From Thermoplasmatales archaeon (GTDB lineage Archaea > Thermoplasmatota > E2 > DHVEG-1), in assembly GCA_030672305.1 (NCBI GenBank), contig DAOVGR010000034.1, positions 1 through 37,719 on the forward strand: a DNA stretch of 37,719 nt. The letters are read 5' to 3'. A model generated the notes under the pieces. The model had not been told where the DNA came from. It saw nothing but the letters and a program-made list of their open reading frames with translations, and did no database searches. The number at the start of each line of letters is the position of its first letter. The first letter of the stretch is position 1. Positions 24,320-31,432 of this stretch are shown here, piece by piece. Made by a program: the position numbers and the translations under genes.

Positions 24320-24487
24320 ATGGATTTAATTACTTCTCTTCTTATTCTTCAATTATGTTATTTTGGTAAAAAGTTAGACGAAAAATTAGAGATTATAAAA
24401 CTTATCAAGGAAGGTAAGAAGATGGAAAAGGAAGTCATTGTAGATGTTAAATATGAGATTATCACAGACCAGCAACCACATGTATAA
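24320..24487 (+). CDS. Small protein, 55 aa, after the amidase
   Basis: A short hydrophobic start (LITSLLILQLCYF) is followed by a charged helix rich in Lys and Glu. It starts 5 bp after the amidase stop, but no clear ribosome site is visible in front apart from the GAGGTGG of the amidase end. It could be a membrane-anchored lysis partner, such as a small spanin- or holin-like protein, but this is tentative. Its end overlaps the convergent gene at 24462 by 26 bp. Confidence 0.5.
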   Translation: MDLITSLLILQLCYFGKKLDEKLEIIKLIKEGKKMEKEVIVDVKYEIITDQQPHV

Positions 24488-24608
24488 TTTTTGAAAGCAG
24501 CCATGCAATGATAAGCACATTAACTCCTATACCCCATGCTAATAACCATTTAGCTAAAAATTTCATACTCATTATTTGATCCAGTAGTTTACTTATTTTT
24601 TTAAACAT
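24462..24608 (-). CDS. Small membrane protein, 48 aa
   Basis: One membrane segment (WLLAWGIGVNVLIIAWLL) follows a basic N terminus (FKKISKLLDQIMSMKFLAK). AATTAAGGAGGAAACAAT is a strong ribosome site before ATG 24608. It converges on the plus-strand 55-aa gene and overlaps its end by 26 bp. It may be a small holin-like or superinfection protein; not recognised. Confidence 0.65.
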   Translation of the reverse strand: MFKKISKLLDQIMSMKFLAKWLLAWGIGVNVLIIAWLLSKIIHVVAGL

Positions 24609-24650
24609 ATTGTTTCCTCCTTAATTGTTTTCCTTTATAAAAAAATTGAT

Positions 24651-24678
24651 GGTGAGTGATATCTATATATCACTCACC
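24651..24678 (-). terminator. Perfect 12-bp hairpin terminator
   Basis: The arms GGTGAGTGATAT and ATATCACTCACC pair perfectly around a 4-base loop. On the minus strand ATCAATTTTTTTAT follows, a good intrinsic terminator after the 138-aa membrane-protein gene. It may also stop readthrough from the plus-strand block. Confidence 0.85.
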
Positions 24679-24689
24679 AACATCATTCG

Positions 24690-25106
24690 TTACTCCAAAA
24701 TCTCCTTTACGGTTGGCGCCTTTTTGATTTCTATTCTTACAATTTGTATGATAGGATAACTGACCCCAACCAAACAAGTCAATAAGAACATCACTCCTGC
24801 ATGTTCAGAGGATGCTAAAAACCCACCCACCACAACAAGCAACACCAATATGAAAAGATTTCTTTCGTTATCTTTCCATTCCTGTGATGGCCTTCTTACC
24901 ATAACTGCATATAGGACTATTCCTGTTATGGCAAATATAATAGGTCCAACCATTGGAAATGTAAAAACCCAAATACATGGTTTAAGTAGAAGATTAAATA
25001 GTATTACTAATCTACCGCCTTTTGTACATATCAGAAATAAAACTATTCCCGACACTATTACCAATAACATAATTTTAATTGCGTTTAACAGTGCTATTTT
25101 ATTCAT
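24690..25106 (-). CDS. Multi-pass membrane protein, 138 aa
   Basis: Four hydrophobic helices are visible (IMLLVIVSGIVLFLIC; WVFTFPMVGPIIFAITGIVLYAV; FILVLLVVVGGFLASS; GVMFLLTCLVGVSYPII), with a charged loop RRPSQEWKDNE between the second and third. ATAGGAGTATAAATT precedes ATG 25106. It lies near the amidase but on the opposite strand, so a holin role is possible but unproven. An intrinsic terminator follows it directly. Confidence 0.75.
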   Translation of the reverse strand: MNKIALLNAIKIMLLVIVSGIVLFLICTKGGRLVILFNLLLKPCIWVFTFPMVGPIIFAITGIVLYAVMVRRPSQEWKDNERNLFILVLLVVVGGFLASSEHAGVMFLLTCLVGVSYPIIQIVRIEIKKAPTVKEILE

Positions 25107-25146
25107 AATTTATACTCCTATAAAATTGTTAATAAGTCTACTCATT

Positions 25147-25162
25147 TATTTATATATATAGA
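25147..25162 (-). promoter_or_regulatory. AT-rich CTATATATATAAATA motif, possible promoter
   Basis: On the minus strand CTATATATATAAATA lies about 45 bp before ATG 25106 and contains the late-type TATAAATA. Similar CTATATATATTAA words lie before the genes starting at 30185 and 35703, so this could be a recurring promoter element. Evidence is weak in AT-rich DNA. Confidence 0.3.
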
Positions 25163-25165
25163 GGG

Positions 25166-25570
25166 TTAATCTATAACTTTAACTCTATCATAACATAAAG
25201 TTCCTTTTATTGGAACAGATATGGTCATCATATTTATACAATTATCAATATACTGTTTATCTTTATAATTGTATAAATAGAAGTTATTTAAGTCACCTGG
25301 AAGATTAATCCATCTAGAAACATATCTAGGAGTTCTCCCCTTATTAAATACCTCTACTCTTACTATCATTAGATTTTTCCTCTCATTTGGTGTAAAAAAG
25401 ATATCGATAAAACGTTGAGCTTGCCACTTCCTCTTAAAAACCATCACACCAAGTGTTCCAGAAAGGGCTTCAACAATTTTATCTTTAACATATTGTAGTC
25501 TATATTTTTCAACTGTTATTAATGCACTAAATCTTGTATCTTTATTAACTACTTTGTACCTTATAGCCAT
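25166..25570 (-). CDS. Paralogous family protein A (IKGTxGxM ... GTxCYxxVxV), 134 aa
   Basis: One of four related proteins in this window (also 26328, 29724, 33863). Shared features are an N-terminal strand (MAIRYKV), then KIVEALSGTLGVMVFKRKWQAQRFID, an IVRVEVF strand, an NFY segment and a closing KGTLCYDRVKVID. Family function unknown; the compact alpha/beta pattern suggests a small single-domain protein. The start ATG 25570 overlaps the end of the macro-domain gene by 10 bp. Confidence 0.75.
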   Translation of the reverse strand: MAIRYKVVNKDTRFSALITVEKYRLQYVKDKIVEALSGTLGVMVFKRKWQAQRFIDIFFTPNERKNLMIVRVEVFNKGRTPRYVSRWINLPGDLNNFYLYNYKDKQYIDNCINMMTISVPIKGTLCYDRVKVID

Positions 25571-26112
25571 TTTATAGTCTCCTTATAAACTTCCACATCC
25601 TCTTCTGAAAAAAGGATAAAGATTACCTGGTCAATTCCCCAATACTCATCAAGGAAATTAGCTACTGTTTTAATTGCAATTTCACATGCCTCTCTTATAG
25701 GATACCCATATACACCACAGCTTATAGCTGGAAATGCAATAGATTTTATATTATGATGCATAAGTGCAATAGGTTTTACATTACAATTTATAGCAGTAAA
25801 CAAACTATTTCTATAACAATTCTCTAATAAATATTTGTCTTGAGGTTTACCACTATAGACTGGACCAACTGTATGAATTACGTGCTTAGCAAAAAGGTTA
25901 TGACCATATGTAATCCGAGCTTCCCCTGTTGGACATCCGCCAATTTTCTTACACTCATCTAACAAACCAGGACCAGCTGCTCTATGAATTGCTCCATCAA
26001 CACCACCACCTCCAAGAAGAGATGAATTTGCAGCATTAACAATAGCGTCAACCTGTAGTTCTGTAATATCTCCTTGCCTAATTTCAATCTTTTTCAAAAT
26101 TTCTTCTTTCAT
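25561..26112 (-). CDS. Macro-domain protein (ADP-ribose binding/hydrolysing, MacroD/YmdB-like)
   Basis: The protein has 183 aa and is a single macro domain: IRQGDITELQVDAIVNAANS (phosphate and adenine pocket), GGGGVDGAIHRAAG (the catalytic loop of the MacroD/YmdB class), TGEARITYGHNL, HTVGPVYSG and IAFPAISCGVYGYP. These enzymes hydrolyse O-acetyl-ADP-ribose or remove ADP-ribose from proteins or nucleic acids. In a phage the domain may undo ADP-ribosylation by host defence toxins or metabolise NAD breakdown products. ATAAGGAGAATATAAC precedes ATG 26112, which overlaps the 67-aa zinc-ribbon gene (ATGA). Confidence 0.93.
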   Translation of the reverse strand: MKEEILKKIEIRQGDITELQVDAIVNAANSSLLGGGGVDGAIHRAAGPGLLDECKKIGGCPTGEARITYGHNLFAKHVIHTVGPVYSGKPQDKYLLENCYRNSLFTAINCNVKPIALMHHNIKSIAFPAISCGVYGYPIREACEIAIKTVANFLDEYWGIDQVIFILFSEEDVEVYKETIKWL

Positions 26113-26312
26113 GTTATATTCTCCTTATATTTTTCAAGCCATTTATAATACACTTTACCAAGATCCGAATTGGCCTCAATTTCAGTTGCTCCATCAAATA
26201 TTTCATTGAAACATCCAGGACACATATAAAAAGCACCAACACAAATTAATCTGTAAGGTATACTTCTACATGCAAGACATTTGGTGTTATACTGCTCTGT
26301 ACATTTAATCAT
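26109..26312 (-). CDS. Small zinc-ribbon protein, 67 aa
   Basis: Cysteines at TKCLACRS and then MYMCPGCFNEI form a zinc ribbon of two CxxC pairs. The rest is acidic and aromatic. GGAGGAATATCTTATG supports ATG 26312. It is coupled to the macro-domain gene by ATGA overlap, so it may assist it; function unknown. Confidence 0.75.
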   Translation of the reverse strand: MIKCTEQYNTKCLACRSIPYRLICVGAFYMCPGCFNEIFDGATEIEANSDLGKVYYKWLEKYKENIT

Positions 26313-26327
26313 AAGATATTCCTCCCT

Positions 26328-26681
26328 TCAATCAAGCACCCCAACTCTATCATAACATATAGTCCCAACTGGTGGAGCTGTTTCAGTTGACCAAACCTCA
26401 CTGTAAAAGTTTTTTATACTATAATCAGAAACTTGAGCACTAATTCTTTTAGGAACTACTCCTCTTGAAAATGTTCTAACTCTTATAATCATCATAGAAG
26501 CTCTCATTAAACGTTGATCCATAAATCTTTTGGCTTGACGTCTCCTTTTAAAAACCATTACTCCAAGACTTCCCTTGATGGCTTTAACAATAGTATCTTT
26601 ATCATATACCAGAGTATACGAACCTTGTGCATATATACTCTTTCTTGATTTTTCAAATATTACTTTATATCTTATTGCCAC
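26328..26681 (-). CDS. Paralogous family protein B (IKGTxGxM ... GTxCYxxVxV), 117 aa
   Basis: Starts MAIRYKV like the gene at 25166 and shares DTIVKAIKGSLGVMVFKRR, QAKRFMD, MIIRVRTFSRG and the ending VGTICYDRVGVLD. The start is GTG 26681 with AAGGAGGTATA in front. It is the shortest of the four paralogues and the closest to 25166, so the two are probably a local duplication, with the macro and zinc-ribbon genes between them. Function unknown. Confidence 0.75.
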   Translation of the reverse strand: MAIRYKVIFEKSRKSIYAQGSYTLVYDKDTIVKAIKGSLGVMVFKRRRQAKRFMDQRLMRASMMIIRVRTFSRGVVPKRISAQVSDYSIKNFYSEVWSTETAPPVGTICYDRVGVLD

Positions 26682-26695
26682 ACTATACCTCCTTA

Positions 26696-27208
26696 TTATA
26701 TCTTATCTATATCATATAACAATAAATTTTTAAGATTATTACTATGTATGTATATACCACTTCCTTTACAGTCTTTGCATATACGTTCGCCTTTAAATAC
26801 TTTAGTAGGTGCAAAAATACAATTCCTTAAAAAATCGTCATGTTGAAATTTAAGTATTTTACTTTTATCTCTGATATACTTATGTCTAGCTTTCTCGAAT
26901 GGTTGCGGACCAGTTATACTACTAATCCAATCAGCCTTCCCTGCTCCATTACATCTTTCACAATAAGCTAAATGACTAACATCCCAATAGTGATCTCTAA
27001 AAGAATTATAATTTCCTTTCTTACAGATGTAAAAAAATTCTTCAACACTCATCCCATACATAAAACATGAAGCTTGATATGTGTCTATTAGTACCCATAT
27101 CCCATTCTTATTATGGTACCTAAATGAAGATTTTTTACTTTCATAACTTACATACCTCCAATTAGTATACTTATAATAGTTTTTTAAATACTCATATTGA
27201 GTTACCAT
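26696..27208 (-). CDS. DnaJ-like zinc-motif protein, 170 aa (first paralogue)
   Basis: Two CxxCxGxG motifs, CERCNGAGKADW near residue 83 and CKDCKGSGI near residue 144, match the DnaJ central zinc-finger pattern, but there is no J domain. The linker includes ISSITGPQPFEKARHKYIRDK. It is clearly related to the gene at 27432, which has the same two motifs and the same ITGP...IRDK...APT(K/E)V(F/Y)(K/E)GE segment. Start ATG 27208. It probably binds zinc; a partner or chaperone role is inference. Confidence 0.8.
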   Translation of the reverse strand: MVTQYEYLKNYYKYTNWRYVSYESKKSSFRYHNKNGIWVLIDTYQASCFMYGMSVEEFFYICKKGNYNSFRDHYWDVSHLAYCERCNGAGKADWISSITGPQPFEKARHKYIRDKSKILKFQHDDFLRNCIFAPTKVFKGERICKDCKGSGIYIHSNNLKNLLLYDIDKI

Positions 27209-27419
27209 ATGATTCCTCTAATTCGGTTGGTTCAACATGTTTACCATCTCTAACAATTCCATGAAATTCTTTACCAGTTCTAAAATGGACTCCAAATTTC
27301 TTTATTACAAGTTTAAAAAATCCACTTACTCCTCCGTTAAGCCTATGATCTATTTGATTACGGTTTACCCATGTTGGTTTACATGGACCTTCAAACCCTT
27401 TTACTTTACTTATTAACAT
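27192..27419 (-). CDS. Hypothetical protein, 75 aa
   Basis: A basic, soluble small protein (WVNRNQIDHRLNGG..., FFKLVIKKFGVHFRTG) with no recognised motif. It lies between the two DnaJ-like paralogues and overlaps the start of the first by 17 bp. The gene call rests on spacing and an AAGAGGGGTATTCT site before ATG 27419. Confidence 0.65.
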   Translation of the reverse strand: MLISKVKGFEGPCKPTWVNRNQIDHRLNGGVSGFFKLVIKKFGVHFRTGKEFHGIVRDGKHVEPTELEESYGNSI

Positions 27420-27431
27420 AGAATACCCCTC

Positions 27432-27989
27432 TTATTTTGTTAACAGATATCTTATATCGTATAAGACTAACCCTTTTTTTAATTCTGATTGAACCCGATA
27501 ACTATTATCAAAGTCTATACCAGTTCCTAAACAGGCATCACATATAAGTTCACCTTCATATACTTCAGTGGGTGCCCATACATGATTTTTTGATAGCTTT
27601 CCATTGGGTTTGTGATATAAAAGCACTACTCTTTTATCTCTTATAAATTCGTATCTGGAATGAAAATAATTTGGTCCTGTTATATTACTAATCCAATCAA
27701 ATTTACCTGCCCCACAACATCTCTTACAATACTCAGGGAGTCTACCTTTTTCTATTAGTGATATACCTCTAAGTTCACTATCAGAATTGATATATTCCAA
27801 AATATGCATATTTGAAAATGAAACTAAATAGTAACTTCCCAATAATACTAATATCCTTTTTCCAGTCATCTTGTACATATCAATTTGACCACCAGTATAA
27901 TCCCTTGGGGATATCAATCTTTCGTTTTTAAGATATCTCCAATTATCATACTCAACGAATCCCTTTTCAACACACTTATGTATGTTCAT
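27432..27989 (-). CDS. DnaJ-like zinc-motif protein, 185 aa (second paralogue)
   Basis: Zinc motifs YCKRCCGAGKFDW near residue 90 and CDACLGTGIDF near residue 150 match those of the 26696 gene. The segment ISNITGPNYFHSRYEFIRDK between them is conserved in both. The N-terminal half (NWRYLKNERLISPRD, RILVLLGSYYLVSF) is more divergent. AAAGGAAATTAAA precedes ATG 27989. The pair probably arose by duplication with 27192 between them. Confidence 0.8.
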   Translation of the reverse strand: MNIHKCVEKGFVEYDNWRYLKNERLISPRDYTGGQIDMYKMTGKRILVLLGSYYLVSFSNMHILEYINSDSELRGISLIEKGRLPEYCKRCCGAGKFDWISNITGPNYFHSRYEFIRDKRVVLLYHKPNGKLSKNHVWAPTEVYEGELICDACLGTGIDFDNSYRVQSELKKGLVLYDIRYLLTK

Positions 27990-28004
27990 TTTAATTTCCT
28001 TTAT

Positions 28005-28301
28005 TTAAAAGCGAATGTGGCTCGGTTCTGCCCCGAGATGGTATCCATAGAGTAAACTAATACGACTTCCTTTGAATGTCGATACAAGGACTAACATCCA
28101 TCCACCGTTGTTAGTAATTCTATTTATTAAGGCAAAGTCATCTGGCTCTAAGGCCAGGTAGATATATAATTATCCCACTATATCACCACATAATTTTACC
28201 TATATCCAAGAGTTCAGACCAGATTTTGTTCACCTCTGGATATGCCCGCATGAGATACACTTATTAATTTTAGCAAATTTAACTGTTATAATAGTACCTC
28301 C
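28005..28301 (-). other. Degenerate or untranslated stretch with coding remnants
   Basis: No complete gene is convincing here. On the minus strand a frame from 28169 to 28005 encodes an ordered-looking 54-residue segment (ALEPDDFALINRITNNGGW, then LVLVSTFKGSRISLLYGYH), but a TAA stop lies right before it and its only ATG (28097) is deep inside with no ribosome site. A second short frame (28251 to 28183, beginning MRAYPEVNKIWSELLD) stops 13 bp before it in another frame. Together they look like a gene broken by a frameshift. The gap also carries a GGAGGTACT site at about 28290 with no ATG behind it. Confidence 0.4.
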
Positions 28302-28454
28302 TTAACCTTTTAAAAGATATTTAATAGCTGCAATTGGAATAGTGAATATACCAATTACCATAGCAGTAACCACAACGAATAAACAGATCTTTAAAACAGG
28401 TTTAACTATATATTTATCAACCCATCCTCCTATCTCCTCAACATATATTCCCAT
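28302..28454 (-). CDS. Small membrane protein, 50 aa
   Basis: A short charged N terminus precedes one hydrophobic segment (ICLFVVVTAMVIGIFTIPIAA) and a KYLLKG end. TAAAGGAGGCTGTT precedes ATG 28454, a strong site. No family was recognised. Confidence 0.65.
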   Translation of the reverse strand: MGIYVEEIGGWVDKYIVKPVLKICLFVVVTAMVIGIFTIPIAAIKYLLKG

Positions 28455-28465
28455 AACAGCCTCCT

Positions 28466-28675
28466 TTAATGATGAATTACTTTAGATAATTGACGTTGAC
28501 ACTCCATAGCTATTTCTAAATTCTCATGCTCTATGTACGCATATATTCCGTTATCATCAGATACGGTTGTATTGAGATCCTTTATATTTGTTTCGATTTT
28601 AAATCCATTATCTATATCTACTAAAATTTCTACTTCTCCTGAGTCATCCATAAATTTGCAATTTATCATTGGCAT
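28466..28675 (-). CDS. Hypothetical protein, 69 aa
   Basis: An acidic beta-rich small protein (INCKFMDDSGEVEILVDID...). ATG 28675 is chosen because GGGAG lies 7 bp upstream; in-frame ATGs at 28702 and 28681 are alternatives. The end is rich in Gln and His (CQRQLSKVIHH). No motif was recognised. Confidence 0.6.
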   Translation of the reverse strand: MPMINCKFMDDSGEVEILVDIDNGFKIETNIKDLNTTVSDDNGIYAYIEHENLEIAMECQRQLSKVIHH

Positions 28676-28691
28676 AGTCATCTCCCATAAT

Positions 28692-29090
28692 TTAAGATTC
28701 AAGTTCTTTAATATATTTTCTTATTGACTCTCCCCCATCCAATACCATAGCTGGTATGGTATGTTTAATACCAAGAATGCGCATCATGATACTATTTACA
28801 GAAGCACCATATGTCTGATCATTCGGACTTATCCATTCACCCTTTTTAGTATATTTCTTTGACCATACTCTTACATTTTCATAGTCATAACAAGCAATCA
28901 ACCATGGGTTTTCTGTTACAACCGATTTAACATAAGGTCTATATTGGACACATTCTAAAAGGGTCATACCTCGTTCTGGATACCAAACCAAATCATAACG
29001 ATTGTATGTAATGGGATGAATCTTGTTTGTTTGTAATAGAATGTAACACATACTTTCAAATTTTATTTTTTCTTTTCTTCTTCTCCTCAT
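28692..29090 (-). CDS. Hypothetical basic protein, 132 aa
   Basis: The N terminus is extremely basic (RRRRKEKIKFES), and the rest is rich in Tyr, Trp and Arg. It could bind nucleic acid (inference). The start ATG 29090 is 3 bp from the preceding gene's stop, so it is part of the same operon. No family was recognised. Confidence 0.65.
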   Translation of the reverse strand: MRRRRKEKIKFESMCYILLQTNKIHPITYNRYDLVWYPERGMTLLECVQYRPYVKSVVTENPWLIACYDYENVRVWSKKYTKKGEWISPNDQTYGASVNSIMMRILGIKHTIPAMVLDGGESIRKYIKELES

Positions 29091-29093
29091 AAT

Positions 29094-29447
29094 TCACCCC
29101 ATATATATATTATGTTCAATGAGTCGCCTGACAGCTGCCACAAATTTTGGATAATTATTGGCCTGGTCTCCACCTATACTAACTTTGAGCAAACCGTGTT
29201 TACGATCTAATCGCCAGTACAATTTTAGACCAGCATCATTCAATCGAAATTCATGACTTTCATCAGTATCGTTGTTAATCATTTTGTCTATTAAGCAACC
29301 ACCGTCACTTGTAAGAAGAGAATCAATCAAACCTGATAGTGGATATCCACCACCAACTATTGCCTCTTCCATCATAATTGTTGTATGAGATGTTTTAATC
29401 ATCTCATTAAAGAACCACCTTATTGTGAACTTTCTATCATAACTCAT
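29094..29447 (-). CDS. Hypothetical protein, 117 aa
   Basis: A mixed alpha/beta soluble protein with a charged FRLNDAGLKLYWRLDRKHG segment and a GGDQANNYPKF patch. TAGGAGGTATTATC precedes ATG 29447. It lies between two operon neighbours with only short gaps. No motif was recognised. Confidence 0.65.
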   Translation of the reverse strand: MSYDRKFTIRWFFNEMIKTSHTTIMMEEAIVGGGYPLSGLIDSLLTSDGGCLIDKMINNDTDESHEFRLNDAGLKLYWRLDRKHGLLKVSIGGDQANNYPKFVAAVRRLIEHNIYMG

Positions 29448-29458
29448 GATAATACCTC

Positions 29459-29722
29459 CTATAATTTAGAGTAATAAAACAATTTATTGTTGTTAAGAAA
29501 CTTCTTTAACTCTCCACAATATCGTACCATCATATAATCATAGCATGGTAAGTTAGTATATGGTAAGTTAGCATGATGATCAGATAAACACATATTATTT
29601 ATAAGACATTTTTTACATGGAGGATCATATTGTAAAAACTTTTCTGCTGATATACCTTCCACGTACATGTCCCTTTTATCTAATAAAGATAACCTCACTC
29701 GAACTTTTATTGTTATTCCCAT
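29459..29722 (-). CDS. Cys-core protein, 87 aa, divergent member of the small Cys-rich set
   Basis: The centre has PPCKKCLINNMC, the same PCxxCL-x4-C core as the array at 30.2-35.7 kb, followed later by PCYDYMM and YCGEL cysteines. The N terminus is a beta-rich non-cysteine segment (ITIKVRVRLSLLDKRD) not seen in the array members. It starts just after the gene at 29724 and could be an intermediate between the array genes and an older domain. Confidence 0.7.
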   Translation of the reverse strand: MGITIKVRVRLSLLDKRDMYVEGISAEKFLQYDPPCKKCLINNMCLSDHHANLPYTNLPCYDYMMVRYCGELKKFLNNNKLFYYSKL

Positions 29723-29723
29723 T

Positions 29724-30185
29724 TTAAGTCAATACCTCTACTTCATCGTAACAAACAGTTCCTTGAGGTGGTTCAGATATCCATAACCTGGCACTACCAA
29801 ATCTATTGTAGTTGTCCTTGATCTCTTTATCAGAAGGTCTAAATATATTTATTGTTTTAAACCTTTTATAGAAATCATCTATTGCGTCAGGTGACAAAAC
29901 TCCAGATACTTGACGAGCATATTTAACCTTTCCAATAGGTCTTACTTTAATAATTATCAAACGTTGAATGTGTTGACGAAAGCAGCTATGTTGGTCTCTT
30001 ATAAAAGCTTTAGCATACATCTCTTTCTCAAAACACATTATACCAACTGTCCCTTTGATAGCTTTTACAATTTTACCTTTATGATATTCAAGAATATATG
30101 TGTTAACTTCAGTCTGATGAAAATAAGAAAAGCTATATCTATCATTTTCAGTAACTACCTTATGTACGACTTCGTTATTTTCCAT
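29724..30185 (-). CDS. Paralogous family protein C (IKGTxGxM ... GTxCYxxVxV), 153 aa
   Basis: Longest of the four paralogues. Shared blocks are KGKIVKAIKGTVGIMCFEKE, AKAFIRD, RLIIIKVRPIGK, an NFY-equivalent DDFYKRF and the end PPQGTVCYDEVEVLT. It has an insertion before the last block (about residues 110-135). AAAGGAGAAATTGAAAT precedes ATG 30185. Closest to 33863, with the same PIGK(V/A)(K/N)Y segment. Function unknown. Confidence 0.75.
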   Translation of the reverse strand: MENNEVVHKVVTENDRYSFSYFHQTEVNTYILEYHKGKIVKAIKGTVGIMCFEKEMYAKAFIRDQHSCFRQHIQRLIIIKVRPIGKVKYARQVSGVLSPDAIDDFYKRFKTINIFRPSDKEIKDNYNRFGSARLWISEPPQGTVCYDEVEVLT

Positions 30186-30222
30186 ATTTCAATTTCTCCT
30201 TTATCTGTAAATCTTATAAATA

Positions 30223-30245
30223 AGATTAGTTAATATATATAGTTG
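30223..30245 (-). promoter_or_regulatory. AT-rich CTATATATATTAA word before the 30185 gene, possible promoter
   Basis: CTATATATATTAACTAATC on the minus strand lies about 50 bp upstream of ATG 30185, in an 80-bp gap between genes. The same word lies upstream of 35703 and a near copy before 25106. Low-complexity sequence makes this tentative. Confidence 0.3.
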
Positions 30246-30265
30246 TATTACTGCTTATATATCAT

Positions 30266-30460
30266 CTACACCCAAACTCTTTCCTTTAGTTTATCACAAT
30301 CTATGCTACACATAACCTTTATAAGACAATATTGACAAGGACGATCTTTATCTTTTGCTATAAATCCTCTACATTCGTTATAGGTATTTGGATCTTTTAC
30401 ATACTGTTCATACATAAGACATCCTGCACATATTTTATCCATATCAACGGTATCCGGCAT
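30266..30460 (-). CDS. Small Cys-rich array protein, 64 aa
   Basis: Cysteine pattern: DKICAGCLMYEQ, then ECRGF, then the core RPCQYCLIKVMCSIDC. It has one cysteine fewer than most members because the core starts RPC instead of CPC. The start is most likely ATG 30460 (GGGAG upstream), overlapping the previous gene; ATG 30442 directly before DKIC is an alternative. Function unknown; probably a small zinc-binding protein. Confidence 0.7.
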   Translation of the reverse strand: MPDTVDMDKICAGCLMYEQYVKDPNTYNECRGFIAKDKDRPCQYCLIKVMCSIDCDKLKERVWV

Positions 30461-30659
30461 TGTAAAAAATCTCCCATTCCTCTTTGAATTTATTACATAC
30501 AGTATCACACATCATCTTTATAAGACAGTTTTGACAAGGACAATTTATATGTTTTCTTATATATCCTTCACACTTGTTATATACGCCTGGGTTCTCTATA
30601 TACAGTTCATAATCTGTACAACCTTTGCATATCTTATCCATATTTATATTATTCATCAT
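30444..30659 (-). CDS. Small Cys-rich array protein, 71 aa
   Basis: Typical member with all eight cysteines: DKICKGCTDYE, KCEGY, then INCPCQNCLIKMMCDTVC. ATG 30659 (or 30656) follows AGAGGTGTAAATCTG. It overlaps the gene on each side by 10-17 bp, so translation is coupled. Confidence 0.75.
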   Translation of the reverse strand: MMNNINMDKICKGCTDYELYIENPGVYNKCEGYIRKHINCPCQNCLIKMMCDTVCNKFKEEWEIFYNAGYR

Positions 30660-30834
30660 CAGATTTACACCTCTTAACAAATTCTCTATATAAGCTACAT
30701 GTAACTGGGCATACCATTTTTACAAGACATATAGAGCATGGGCAGATTTCATCACTAATAAAGTTTCTACATGAACAAGATTCATAATTCATGTACATAT
30801 AACACCCATCACACATCTTATCCATTATATTCAT
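30649..30834 (-). CDS. Small Cys-rich array protein, 61 aa
   Basis: The pattern begins DKMCDGCYMYM, then SCSCRNF, with the core EICPCSICLVKMVCPVTC. The C-terminal tail is acidic (CKSDDE). AAGGAATTATAATT precedes ATG 30834, 2 bp after the stop of the next gene upstream. Confidence 0.75.
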   Translation of the reverse strand: MNIMDKMCDGCYMYMNYESCSCRNFISDEICPCSICLVKMVCPVTCSLYREFVKRCKSDDE

Positions 30835-30836
30835 AA

Positions 30837-31049
30837 TTATAATTCCTTCTTAACAACACGACATCCTAAAGGTAAACCTTCCCTGTATGCTATAAAATCA
30901 TCACATTCACTTTGACACATCGTCTTAACAAGACAATCTAAACAAGGACACTGTTTATCATCATACTCATGAGCCATTCTGCAATTAAAACCACCCAGAT
31001 CTCTGCTTAAAAGAGAATCACATTCCTTACACTTATCAGGTACTTTCAT
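30837..31049 (-). CDS. Small Cys-rich array protein, 70 aa
   Basis: More divergent in the first half (DKCKECDSLLSRDLGGFNC) but with a standard core, KQCPCLDCLVKTMCQSEC. AAAGGAGATATTAA precedes ATG 31049, which overlaps the stop of the 39-aa gene (ATGA). Confidence 0.75.
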   Translation of the reverse strand: MKVPDKCKECDSLLSRDLGGFNCRMAHEYDDKQCPCLDCLVKTMCQSECDDFIAYREGLPLGCRVVKKEL

Positions 31050-31165
31050 TTAATATCTCCTTTAGACCCTATATCTTTGAAGTCTTCCCATAGACCATTC
31101 TCTCTTAACCACTTCATAGACTTATCAATATTCTCTATATGTTTAACTCTTTTATCGTTATCCAC
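31046..31165 (-). CDS. Small HIENIDKS-family protein, 39 aa
   Basis: A GTG-initiated short frame: VDNDKRVKHIENIDKSMKWL, then RENGLWEDFKD. It matches the N-terminal half of the second domain in the gene at 32406 and the protein at 33439 (KxxHIExIxxSIxWLxENxxWD). AGGGGTATT lies directly before GTG 31165, and the stop overlaps the next gene (ATGA). The aligned homologues support the start. It is shorter than the others and lacks their C-terminal half, so it may be truncated. Confidence 0.6.
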   Translation of the reverse strand: MDNDKRVKHIENIDKSMKWLRENGLWEDFKDIGSKGDIK

Positions 31166-31182
31166 AATACCCCTGATTTCTT

Positions 31183-31419
31183 CTATTTTTTCATTATAAC
31201 CTCTTTTGTTTTTCCATACCATGTTGTCTCTGTAAAAGCTTTACAAACTCTATTACACATCGGTTTTATAAGACAATGTTGACATGGACAATTAACATCC
31301 CCAAGCATGTATCCTAGACATGTGCCATGTATTAAACCAGAATTGGCTACTTTAGTTCCAATCCTCTCATATGATAAACATCCTTTGCAAATTTCATCCA
31401 TATTAACGTCATTAGTCAT
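31183..31419 (-). CDS. Small Cys-rich array protein, 78 aa
   Basis: Closest to the N-terminal domain of the fused gene at 32406: both have (D/K)(E/V)CKGCLSYERIGTK with a longer spacer, then CxGYxxGDxNCPCQxCL. The core reads VNCPCQHCLIKPMCNRVC. AAGGATTGAATT precedes ATG 31419. The following HIENIDKS gene at 31046 mirrors the order in 32406, so this is an unfused copy of that two-part unit. Confidence 0.75.
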   Translation of the reverse strand: MTNDVNMDEICKGCLSYERIGTKVANSGLIHGTCLGYMLGDVNCPCQHCLIKPMCNRVCKAFTETTWYGKTKEVIMKK

Positions 31420-31432
31420 AATTCAATCCTTC

